A stretch of 64,000 nucleotides of DNA from Paragorgia papillata. Lineage: Eukaryota; Cnidaria; Anthozoa; Scleralcyonacea; Coralliidae. Made by a program: the position numbers and the translations under genes. A model generated the notes under the pieces. The model did not search any database. It was not told the origin of the DNA and saw only the letters and a program-made list of their open reading frames with translations. Positions 55,611 to 64,000 of this stretch are shown piece by piece. The stretch lies in assembly GCA_035771165.1 (NCBI GenBank), contig JAWNZC010000473.1, forward strand, positions 3,665,001 to 3,729,000, read 5' to 3'. Within the stretch, counting starts at the first letter, position 1; every line of letters begins with the position of its first letter.

Positions 55611-56756
55611 ATGACCCATATGGAAAAACGTACCCAACAAGAGAAACCGTACAAGTGTGATGTTTGTGACAAAACATTCTCCCATTCATCTACCTTATTA
55701 TATCATAAAAGAACACATACTGGAGAGAAACCATTGAAGTGTGCTATCTGTGACAAGGCATTTTTTTACCCAAGTAGCTTACGAAATCATAAAAGAATAC
55801 ATACTGGAGAGAAGCCATTCAAATGTGATGTCTGTGAAAAGATATTTTTTCACTCAGGTGGCTTACAAAATCATAAGAGAACACATACTGGAGAGAAACC
55901 ATTTAGGTGTGATGTTTGTGACAAAACATTTTCCCGGTCAAGTAGCTTAACATCTCATAAAAGGGCACATACTGGAGAGAAACCATTCAAATGTGATGTC
56001 TGTGACAAGACATTTTTCCACTCAGGTGGCTTACAAAATCATAAGAGAACACATACTGGAGAGAAGCCATTTAGGTGTGATGTTTGTGACAAGACATTTT
56101 CCGAGTTAGGTAACTTAAGATCTCATAAAAGAACACATACTGGAGAGAAACCATTCAAATGTGATGTCTGTGACAAAACATTTTCCTGGTCAAGTAGCTT
56201 AAGATCTCATAAAAAGGCACATACTGGAGAGAAACCATTCAAATGTGATGTCTGTGACAAGACATTTTTCCACTCAAGTGGCTTACAAAATCATAAGAGA
56301 ACACATACTGGAGAGAAACCATTCAAATGTGATGTTTGTGACAAGATATTTTCCCAATTAGGTAACTTAAGATCTCATAAAAGAACACATACAGGAGGGA
56401 AACCATTAATTAGGTGTGATGTTTGTGACAAGACATTTTCCGAGTTAGGTAACTTAAGATCTCATAAAAGAACACATACTGGAGAGAAACCATTCAAATG
56501 TGATGTCTGTGACAAATCATTTTCCCAATCAAGTAACTTACGGCGACACCATTTGAGAACTCATACAAAAGAAAAACCTAGTTTCAAATGTGATTTCTGC
56601 AAAGGGACATTTGGTCTTGAAATATTTGATCAACATCTGTTGACCCATGAGCTGGAAGCCACAGAACCAACTGGGATGGACTACATATGTTTCCAGTGTG
56701 ATGCCAGATTTGACTTGGTCAGTAAATTAGTAAGTCATGTGACTAATGTTCATTAA
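55611..56756 (+). CDS. C2H2 zinc-finger protein, 13 fingers (ZNF-C)
   Basis: The first ATG is at 55,611 (MTHMEKRTQQ), giving 381 residues. The frame is open upstream for 45 codons to 55,476 without an ATG; its last part (EENTYTSLRQEFGCFSNLRLYI) is shared with ZNF-B, so an upstream exon may contribute. Eleven canonical fingers with TGEKP linkers are followed by the same two divergent fingers as ZNF-B. Recurring types are FHSGGLQNH, SELGNLRSH and SxSSSLxSH. The linker before finger 10 is unusual (TGGKPLI, one extra residue). The finger set differs from ZNF-B although the ends are nearly identical, which implies different predicted DNA targets. The product is presumably a nuclear DNA-binding protein. 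No effector domain is visible. Confidence 0.85.
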   Translation: MTHMEKRTQQEKPYKCDVCDKTFSHSSTLLYHKRTHTGEKPLKCAICDKAFFYPSSLRNHKRIHTGEKPFKCDVCEKIFFHSGGLQNHKRTHTGEKPFRCDVCDKTFSRSSSLTSHKRAHTGEKPFKCDVCDKTFFHSGGLQNHKRTHTGEKPFRCDVCDKTFSELGNLRSHKRTHTGEKPFKCDVCDKTFSWSSSLRSHKKAHTGEKPFKCDVCDKTFFHSSGLQNHKRTHTGEKPFKCDVCDKIFSQLGNLRSHKRTHTGGKPLIRCDVCDKTFSELGNLRSHKRTHTGEKPFKCDVCDKSFSQSSNLRRHHLRTHTKEKPSFKCDFCKGTFGLEIFDQHLLTHELEATEPTGMDYICFQCDARFDLVSKLVSHVTNVH

Positions 56757-56931
56757 AGGTGTACTTGATAGTTTGGTTTTAGTAAGTATTTATGTGTACT
56801 TGCTGAAATATTTTAGAACTACAGTACTGTAAAAGTGGCAAGTGAAGTGCTGTTTCTAAAATTCTAAGATCAACCCTGAGTTTACATTTATTAACTATAT
56901 ATATTAACTTGTTCTTATCTAAGGCCCTCAT

Positions 56932-57758
56932 TGCATTATCGACAAGTCACACTTTTGAGAGGGTCTGCATTGAAAAACCTGTAAAAAATTTGGCAAAACT
57001 TGGCGCAGAATAAATTTGCATACATGTAATTAATAATTATCAACCCATTGTTAATAGCCATGGCTATATCCAAACATTTTGAAGTACATTAAGACTAGTT
57101 GTGCCATATGAATCCGAGTTTAAAATGAATAAATTAATGATAAAAGCAATTACGGTTGAACGTTGTCAATTTTCGGCTGGAATAATCAACGAAAATGGAC
57201 TTTAGTCCACCCAGAGAGTCTTGGATTTATACTTTTTCGGTTTCCACAACAACTGAAACTTGAATTACACAACACTATAGCCTACAAGTTAACAAAATTA
57301 TTATTAATCTTATTAACTCCTGGTCAGCTGACAGTCTTCCATTTCGATGATAGCTCTGGAAAACAAAAAAAAAAGAAAAGAAAACCTGTACTTTCCTGAC
57401 CGTCGAATTTCCTTTTGTTTAGCAGATATATTTTCCTTCAATTCATTTTTGTCGCTAAAAATACTGTGGGCAGATGGTTGGTAAATTTAAAACATACTGG
57501 TTTCTTGATTGTCATCTGTAAGAAAGTTTAGACCAAATTTCTTCTTGGGTCACAGAGTTAAAAGAACTCGGACAGATGTTTGTCGAACAGCGGCCGGGTT
57601 TACATACAAGATCTTGCAGACCCTCTCAAAACTGTGGTCTCTAGGGCCTAGTCTTGCTGTGCATAATGGGATATTGATCAGTCACCATGCATTTTGTTTA
57701 CAGGATCTTGCAGGTCCTCCAGAAAACGTGTGACCTGTCCATGATGCAATGAGGGCCT
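56932..57758. mobile_element. Inverted-repeat element 3' of ZNF-C
   Basis: The same element as at 15,618-16,277 in the same position and orientation, with an added 200-bp segment (57,313-57,510) inside. Confidence 0.62.
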
Positions 57759-58104
57759 GCGGTGAAGTCAGTTCTTGGGTGGGGAGGGGGGATTAAGAAG
57801 GGGTGGAGGGTGATCACAGTTGAAATTGACTCGCACATTAATAAAATTGTCTTTGCAAAAATACATAATAATTAATCTTAACTCAGACAGCAAAGAGTTA
57901 AACCTGTAGAGGCAGATTATTTACACAAATTTTGTTAATGTTGTAATTAAAATAGAGTTCAATATTAAGTATAAGATTAATTATAGTAGTAAGGGTTAAT
58001 CAATGGTCACATGTGTGATTATGTTATGTAATTAGTTAAGTTTTCAGGGCTCACATTGATACCAGTTCCAATGTACTGTATGAACTGACGTCATAAACGT
58101 TTAC

Positions 58105-58140
58105 TTGATTTGATTTGATTTGATTTGATTTGATTTGATA
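58105..58140 (+). repeat. (TTTGA)n short tandem, copy II
   Basis: Seven units, against five in copy I, after GAACTGACGTCATAAACG. Confidence 0.8.
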
Positions 58141-58269
58141 CAGGATTTCTATTTGCTCGTGAACTTTGCATTCACTCAGGTAGCCATCTCATGACTCTTC
58201 TGCAATGAAATCACAATTTTTAAATTTAATTTATAAAAACAAAAGCTTTGAGAGTTAGTCAATCAAATC

Positions 58270-59152
58270 CAGGGGCGCCGGAAGCTACGTAAGGCGGCGG
58301 GGGCAGCCATATAAAAAGGGCACTTTTTCTCATCATTAATTTTTGCACGCGGTAAATAATGTTCGCCAATTTTGCTCTATAGCATAAAATAACCAAAAAG
58401 CATATTAACGGTATAATATAATGAAAGACTATGTATTGAGAAAGAAAATTCAACGACTGAGTTGTACATATTGATGCTACATTCCTATTTACATTTAAGA
58501 AAACATGGCAACTTTAATGAATCAGAAAACACCCGCCAAGTGAAAAAGGCCTGGGCACAAGACACAGCCCAACCTCGTTCTCATGCAGGGCGTTTTTGAA
58601 ATTGGTAAAGTGGGAAAAGGTTCTGGCATCGACTGTTGGATTCGGTATTTTCATTGGTTGATTGTTTTTCTGAAACATTCCTCGTGAAACATATTTATGC
58701 ATAGTTTTGTACCAGTTATGATCAAATAGCTTCAACAGGACCGCCAACGGGACCGCCATTACAATGAACTTCTCCCACGGGGCTGCCATTACTCAGAATG
58801 ATTTTGGATTCTAAACTAAATTGCTAATTTATTACGCCCAGTATTTTTGGGTGCTGTGACTAGCCGATGCCAGGGCGTTTTCCCACCCTCTAAATTTCAA
58901 AAACGCCCTGAGAACGAGGTTGGACACAGCTAACCCAAGGCAAAATTAGTTTGCTGCCTGTGTGGTCTGCAGTAATAAGTTAGCTTGTGAGTCATTGAGG
59001 TATTAATACAAAAGTCATTTTATAGAATAATACAAATGGCAATTCCTGTAGAAAACATTCCTCTTACGAGAAAGGGCAATTGGTTGCCCCCGTGCTGTGA
59101 GGGCAGGGGGGGGGCAGCTGCCCCCACTGCCCCCGTGGTTCCGGCGCCCCTG
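58270..59152. mobile_element. hAT transposon, non-autonomous (883 bp)
   Basis: Perfect 14-bp ends CAGGGGCGCCGGAA with subterminal GGGGGCAG runs, flanked by the 8-bp duplication ATCAAATC (58,262-58,269 and 59,153-59,160). Copy I keeps the empty site with a single ATCAAATC at 16,851-16,858. The interior is occupied by a second inserted element (58,569-58,922). Confidence 0.92.
58569..58922. mobile_element. Element nested inside the hAT (354 bp)
   Basis: Ends CAACCTCGTTCTCA…CAGGGCGTTTTTGAAAT are inverted over about 35 bp. GACACAGC flanks both sides (58,561-58,568 and 58,923-58,930), an 8-bp duplication. A minus-strand ATG frame (MAAPWEKFIVMAVPLAVLLK…) fills most of it but has no domain that I recognise, and its end is just the terminal repeat. 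An 8-bp TSD fits hAT or P-type elements. Confidence 0.72.
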
Positions 59153-59682
59153 ATCAAATCAAAAGTCAATAGTATGTGTTAAGCAGTGTGATGAGTGATT
59201 ATCACACTCTTTTCTATTCAAAAGAGTGCAATAACTATTTATCACATTGTTTACATACTAATCAGGTAAATAAACAATAAAATGTGAGTGTGTCATGAGA
59301 TAATATTATTTATCTCAATATAATTGACAAGGTTACAGTTGCATGTTCTCAAATCACATGTATGTAATCATGGTACATATTATCATTGCAAATAATTGTT
59401 AGAATGCACTTAAATAGATGGTACAGTATAACAACAGGGAAGTCTGTCTGCACATGCGTCAGCGGTCTACCGGAAGTAGATATTTTGCGGGATTTCTCAA
59501 AGATAATTCAAACGTAAATAAAAATTTGGCGGTCAGATGCTCAGGGAAAGCTTTGCTATTTAATATCGCTATTTTTCTGCATTTTAAACTGCACTGGTGC
59601 TTCGACAAAACCTACGTGCACGTTTGCATTAGAAATTACAAATAAGATGAAGAAAATACAAGAACTAAGGAAAACCGACTAA

Positions 59683-59793
59683 TTAACAGTTATACCATGA
59701 GCTCGAGTGGTATATGAGCTCATAGTCAACGAGGCGCTTCGCCGAGTTGGCTATTAGTTCGTATACAACGAGAGCGGATGGTATAACTGTTTT
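59683..59793. repeat. Hairpin AACAGTTATACCA … TGGTATAACTGTT
   Basis: A 13-bp inverted pair encloses further small palindromes (GAGCTC, CGAGGCGCTTCGCC). The left motif recurs directly at 60,578-60,596 beside the BEL LTR. Confidence 0.5.
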
Positions 59794-59913
59794 ATTATAT
59801 AGCCAAGCACTGTACAAGAGACAAAATTACAGCGGAATGTTTGAAACAACAAACTTCTGGCATAGGCAACTAATATTTCCGCCATGCGTAATGATGCATT
59901 CATATAGAGTTTC

Positions 59914-60578
59914 TCGTAAACAGCTTCGAAATGTTGTATAAATGTTGCTCGAGAGGAGAAAAATGTGTTAAGCAGATCAACAAAAAAGATTAAAAGGTAC
60001 CTTTATGAAGTCAAAAGGTGCATGGGTCAGTTGTTTATATTAGCGTTGCTGTCGTGAAAAAGGTTTTGATTTCATGCAAAAAAGAAACTGAAACACCTTC
60101 GGCAGTGAAACTAAATTACTTAGTTGGTTGTTTTTGAAAAACGTGCTTTTTACTACTCCAAATGCTTATCTAAATAAAAAAAGTCTCTTTACTGCTGATC
60201 TCCTACGAAATGTGTGTTGTAAGCTTGATTTTAACCGTGAGTTTCTTTGTTTGGCAACAAATTAATATCAACCCGTTAATTTAGTCGGATTTTTGAAGTA
60301 AAAAGACGTAATTTTTAGGTAAATTTTACCATTTAACATGCTAAATTGTGTATTTGTTAATGTATTTTTACACAATGTTGTTTTTTTTATACATTGGTTT
60401 GAGGGTGTTGATGTTTTTCTGTATAAAAATCCGTCAATTTCAACTCTTTTCGGCAGTTTAAAAAAACGTGCCGCCATCTTGTTTTCCCTCTACTAGTAGG
60501 AAATGAGCTGATAGCCTGGTAGTAGGGAACCAATCAGGTTACGCAAAAGCTCATATCCGATAGCATGCTATATAATAA
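59914..60578. repeat. Dispersed repeat, right copy of the 0.66-kb pair
   Basis: Same orientation and nearly the same sequence as 13-678. No coding is seen. Confidence 0.75.
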
Positions 60579-60596
60579 TTAACAGTTATACCATGA

Positions 60597-60830
60597 TGTC
60601 GGGAATAGCTTAATCCACAACACAAAATCACGATAGTTTTATCCTTTTATTCACGACTCTCACATATATTAATAAACTCACTCTCTCTCGCCCCAAAACA
60701 AACACACTCTGACCCAAACTTGAACCCAGTTATTTTCCAATCACGCGAAGTTCACGTGTTCACTACGTGACCGGAAATAAGTCAACAAAACCAACAAAAT
60801 AAATAAATAAGGTCTGGACAATTCTCGACA
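60597..60830 (-). repeat. BEL/Pao 3' LTR (234 bp)
   Basis: On the minus strand it begins TGTCGAGAATTGTCC and ends TATTCCCGACA, giving TGTCG…CGACA ends. It contains a GTGAATAAAAGG segment that could hold the polyadenylation signal (AATAAA). It follows directly after a polypurine tract. Confidence 0.8.
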
Positions 60831-60844
60831 CATTCCCCCCATTT
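60831..60844 (-). promoter_or_regulatory. Polypurine tract of the BEL/Pao element
   Basis: Minus-strand AAATGGGGGGAATG abuts the LTR start. This is the expected plus-strand primer position for reverse transcription. Confidence 0.8.
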
Positions 60845-60876
60845 GTCTCAGAATGTGACAAATGTCAATGTCTACT

Positions 60877-62600
60877 TTAAGAGTCTTCAAAGACCATCAC
60901 TGCCTTGATTGCATCTTTTGCCGCCGTCGCTGCTCTTCGCTTCGGCCTGAATTCCGCTGCTCCTGCATTGAGTATGCTCTCTGTCCCTGACTTCTTTTCC
61001 TGTCCATCTTCCCCCTTATCAGCGTGCAACTCCAACGGATACAGGTGCTGTAAAGCCCGATCGATGTGGGTCTTCCGCGTCTTCAGTTTAGCTTCCCTGA
61101 CCACTTCATCGCGTCCCTGATATAGTTCTTCCACGATCCCAATGTTCCACTTACCCCTGTTCTTTGATTCGCCCTTGATAAGTACCACTTCTCCTACTTT
61201 TGGTATTCTTCCCTTACCGTCATGCTTCAGGTTATGCCGTTCTCTCAATGCCCCCATATACTCCCCCGTCCACCTTTTCCAGACTGTACGCTTGCATTGT
61301 AGGATGTGTTTTGCTCGTTTTCTCATTTCTTCTTCCTCAGTTGAATCTTCATCTTCTCCCGATAAGATACATGACTGCCCAGTTATCATGCCGTTCGGGG
61401 TTAGAACTGGTAACTCTACATCATCTTCAACGTATGATAGTGGTCGGTTGTTGAGACAAATTTCTACGTCTAGGATAACGTCTTCCAACTCTTTCCAGTT
61501 CAGGCTTGATCGTCCGATGACCTTGTAGAGCGCTTGTTTGACCAATCCGATGAGTCTCTCGTACTGTCCTCCCCACCACGGTGCCTTGCTCAAATTGAAC
61601 TGCCACTTCACGTTTTGCCTCGCTAGATAATCGTTGAATTGTTCGTCTCTCGAGATCTTCCGCACTTTCTTGGCTGCTGCGACAAAGGTCTTGGCATTGT
61701 CGGAGTAGATCTTGTCCGGTTTTCCTCGTCCCGCTATGAATCTTTTAAGACTTTGCAAGAACTCTTGGGTCGTGAGGTCGGGTAGGACTTCTAAGTGCAC
61801 CGGTCTGGTTAAGTTACATCCAAACAGGAGGAGGTAGGCTTTTGCTTCTTTGTTTGAACGCTTTTTATAGAGAAAAGGACCAGCGTAATCCACTCCTATC
61901 ACCTGAAATGGCCGCGACCCTTTCGTACGATCTGTTGGGAGGTTTCCAGTCGGTGGCTTCGGGAAGATGGTCGTATGAAATCTCTTACAACCATGACAGT
62001 CTTTTCTCACTTGCCTGGTTAACTGTCTGAGACGCGGTATCCAGTAATTTTCTCCCACTGCGCTCATGGTCATGCCGATTCCCCCATGACGCATCCGCTG
62101 GTGCTCGTGCATCACTATTTTCTCGGCCAAGATGGACACAGGAGGAATGAAAATGGGATATTCAACCTGGATTCTTCCTTGACACTCGAGAAGTCCTCTT
62201 GCATTCTTCTGGAGGTTAAGTCGTTGCTTGTCTTCTTGTGCTTGCTCTGAGTCCGTGTATCGGTTTTGTTCTCTTTTTATCCACCACTCAATTTGGCGTT
62301 GAATCTCTTCAGTCGTTAGAGGCCCTCGTTGACGTTCTTCTTTTGAAGATTTGAGATTGTGGAGGAATCTCGCAATCCAAGCTGTTATTCTCATCGTCTT
62401 CCAATAGGCATACTTTGCTAGAATCTTGTCAAGGCCATCCGTTTCCTTCTGGATCGCGCATTTGAATACTTCGCGGTTATTCTGCTTCACTTCAGCTTCT
62501 GTCTCCTCAGTCGCTTCGATAACTTTCGCTTCCGGCCACTCTTCCGGTTTCGCCAACCATTCTGGTCCCTGTAACCACTGCGTAGGTAGTTTATCCCAAC
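60877..62600 (-). pseudogene. BEL/Pao integrase region
   Basis: About 560 codons, entered by a frameshift rather than an ATG. The H2C2 zinc-binding domain lies at residues about 120-193, with His 150/152 and 157 and Cys 187 and 190. The integrase core lies at about 215-400 with the catalytic triad Asp223 (IGVDYAGPF), Asp286 (YSDNAKTF) and Glu333 (GGQYERLI). The C-terminal DUF5641-type domain at about 430-525 contains VGEVVLIKGE. All catalytic residues are present, and the frame runs intact to its stop. It is nevertheless cut off from the upstream pol frame, so no full polyprotein can be made from this locus. Confidence 0.88.
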
Positions 62601-63390
62601 ATCCGCGGGATTTTCACGAGTTCCTACGTGTCTCCATGAGATGTAGCTCTTCTCCATTATCAACTTTACTCGGTTGTTAACGAACTGCTTGTAGTTTCCA
62701 CGACCATTTATCCAGTATAACGCAACTGTACTGTCAAGCCATCCATAGCAATGTCGAACTGGAAAACACTTGAGTACCGTCTTCACGTTATCCAACAACT
62801 TCATTGCCATCTGACCAGATACGAGCTCCAATCTGGGAATGGTGATCTCCTTCTTCGCCAACCGCGCCTTTGCTGTGATTAGGCCTTGCTTCACTCCTTG
62901 CTTCTGGTGCACCACTGCGTAGACTGCTGCAGATGTTCCTTGTCCACTTGCATCTCCAAACGCTTGCAAGTCAATAGCTTGTATCGGTTCCCTGTGTGCA
63001 ACAAGGCTTCTGGGTACTTCAATCTTCTCTGGTAGTTTATTACACCATTTCCTCCAGCGAACCATTAGGCCACTTGGAATCTTTTCATCCCACAGTGCTC
63101 GGTTGTCGCAGATGTCTCGGTAGATCATTTTACCCATTACGGTGATAGGTGATGTAAGGCCAAGTGGGTCGAATATAGAAACAAGTTTACTAAGTACAGT
63201 TCTCTTGGTTGCGTTTTCTTGGTTAGTGTTTTCAGGAAATGCCACTCCGAACTTGTCCTCAACCTTGTTCCATGGAAGACCTAACAGCTTAGTTTCCTCA
63301 CTCCTCACACCCAACTGCTGCTTGGCGTAACTCTGCTCAGTCTCTGAACTGTTACTTCCCTCATCATTTCATTCCAACGCTTCCTCATTT
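62600..63390 (-). pseudogene. BEL/Pao Peptidase_A17-type region and RNase H
   Basis: The open frame covers 62,487-63,314, but homology ends near 62,600 where the integrase frame takes over. The N-terminal part carries KLLGLPWN and FDPLGLTSP, hallmarks of the Pao Peptidase_A17 family. The RNase H portion has all four acidic residues: Asp121 (AFGDASG), Glu163 (PRLELVS), Asp194 (WLDSTVALYW) and Asp238 (NPADVG). The frame starts without an ATG. Upstream of 63,314 pol-like sequence continues briefly in other frames before the break at about 63,410. Confidence 0.85.
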
Positions 63391-63410
63391 GAAGCCATTT
63401 GTCTAATTGT

Positions 63411-63601
63411 TAAGTATACGTGATCAATCTAAAAACAACCTTGATTAACTAGCAGGTATTTGTTGCTAAAGATGCATTCTTTCTTTAACATTATCTGGCG
63501 ATGTTCGTGTGGCTAAATGGAGGATTGCTCTGACCTGTGATTGGACAATAAAAATTGTAAAGCGGTGTAGAGTTACATAATACTCCAATACTCTTTATAT
63601 T
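63411..63601. repeat. Fold-back element, left arm only
   Basis: Matches 1,683-1,870 and 39,315-39,500, and stops at CTCTTTATATTA where the SINE begins. It is the third copy in the window. Confidence 0.75.
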
Positions 63602-63893
63602 ATGTTCTAAGGATTTTGGGCGAAGGAAAATTCGAGTGTAGAATATATACATTTTAAGACCAAACCGGGACCAGTTGCGAAAAATGCAACTACACAGGCC
63701 TTCCGGCAGGAATTGAACCTACGACCTTGCGATTCTAGTGCAATGCTCTGACCACTGAGCCACGGAGGGCGTTGCTGAGAGCTTGATCGAGAGTTCTGTA
63801 TATATAATAAGGTTGTAATGCCTGCAGGAGAGAATTGGGTATATTATAAGTAATATTGGGCATTTCACTCGATTACATATAGCATGTTCTAAG
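63602..63893 (-). mobile_element. tRNA-derived SINE, copy 1
   Basis: On the minus strand a tRNA-like head (63,770 to 63,697) has an A box (TGGCTCAGTGG) and a B box (GGTTCAATTCC). It is followed by a body ending in AATCCTTAGAACAT. A 292-bp step leads to the next copy, so units are in tandem. The body contains a GTTGCATTTTTCGCAAC hairpin. Transcription by RNA polymerase III from the internal boxes is expected for the family. Confidence 0.75.
63697..63770 (-). promoter_or_regulatory. tRNA-like head with pol III A and B boxes
   Basis: It folds approximately as a tRNA: acceptor GCCCTCC, D arm GGCTC/GAGC, anticodon arm TTGC/GCAA with loop CTAGAAT, and T arm. The acceptor and anticodon stems have mismatches, so it is a SINE promoter rather than a working tRNA gene. 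Confidence 0.65.
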
Positions 63894-64000
63894 GATTTTG
63901 GGTGAAGGAAAATTCGAGTGTAGAATATATACATTTTAAGACCAAACCGTGACCAGTTGCGAAAAATGCAACTACACAGGCCTTCCGGCAGGAATTGAAC
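63894..64000 (-). mobile_element. tRNA-derived SINE, copy 2 (cut by window edge)
   Basis: It repeats the 3' body of copy 1 from ATGTTCTAAGG to the B box with few changes and continues beyond the window. Confidence 0.75.

Larger units (their letters stand above)
55070..59680 (+). repeat. Zinc-finger segmental duplication SD3, copy II
   Basis: Collinear with 13,185-17,405. It lacks the 438-bp Mutator-like MITE. It has an extra 200 bp at about 57,313-57,510 (with an A-rich stretch) and the hAT insertion at 58,270-59,152. Confidence 0.88.
60597..63410 (-). mobile_element. BEL/Pao LTR retrotransposon, 5'-truncated
   Basis: Read on the minus strand: the end of the RT-linked region, RNase H, a frameshift, integrase, a polypurine tract and the 3' LTR. 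Gag, protease, the RT catalytic core and the 5' LTR are missing; homology stops near 63,410 at a copy of the fold-back arm. This is an inactive remnant. Confidence 0.85.

Noticed and set aside
58514..58789. 90-codon ATG frame as a host gene
   Set aside because: It overlaps the terminal repeat of a nested transposon and has no recognisable domain.
59683..60596. 20-bp direct repeat AATTAACAGTTATACCATGA as a TSD of one 0.9-kb element
   Set aside because: The enclosed sequence has no matching termini, and the right copy abuts an LTR, so the repeat could reflect part of a separate element; I could not decide.
63697..63770. Functional tRNA gene
   Set aside because: Stem mismatches, a fused SINE body and tandem duplication indicate a tRNA-derived SINE head.

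Overview
This is a gene-poor, AT-rich stretch of a metazoan nuclear genome. I favour a cnidarian, probably an anthozoan, but that is an inference from content: BEL/Pao, DIRS-like, Ty3/gypsy and CR1/L2-like retroelements, hAT, Mutator-like and mariner-like transposons, a hammerhead-ribozyme retrozyme, a tRNA-derived SINE and TGEKP-linked C2H2 zinc-finger genes. There is no rRNA gene and no convincing functional tRNA gene. The only intact protein-coding frames I trust are two zinc-finger genes.

The layout is modular and duplicated. Copy I (about 1.3-8.3 kb) and copy II (about 38.9-59.7 kb) share the order: a palindrome-rich repeat block, then a tyrosine-recombinase (YR) retroelement, then remnants of an unidentified minus-strand transposon-like gene, then a C2H2 zinc-finger gene. 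A third zinc-finger module lies at 13.2-17.4 kb and is collinear with 55.1-59.7 kb. The three zinc-finger loci are a decayed copy (7.4-8.2 kb), a 14-finger gene (14.2-15.4 kb) and a 13-finger gene (55.6-56.8 kb). Because modules are duplicated, the window carries unoccupied sites for five of its own insertions, so element ends and target-site duplications (TSDs) can be read directly.

Between the duplicated blocks: 8.8-9.2 kb holds a tandem 277-bp repeat with two well-formed type I hammerhead ribozymes, the signature of a metazoan retrozyme. 9.3-12.3 kb is non-coding. 19.7-20.5 kb is a large fold-back with hammerhead-like cores. 20,786-36,639 looks like one 15.9-kb unit with matching inverted ends, subterminal arrays of short palindromes, a 16/17-bp flanking direct repeat and a 13.9-kb minisatellite inside. 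That minisatellite is built on a 7/14-bp unit and is open in all six frames, so the many long ORFs there are artefacts.

41.3-42.6 kb is a truncated, frameshifted LINE whose 3' tail runs into a 5-kb, nearly pure octanucleotide array (42.6-47.6 kb). The right end holds a 5'-truncated BEL/Pao element on the minus strand (RNase H, integrase, polypurine tract, 3' LTR) and tandem tRNA-derived SINEs. Apart from the zinc-finger genes, whose products are presumably nuclear DNA-binding proteins, everything recognisable is mobile or satellite DNA.
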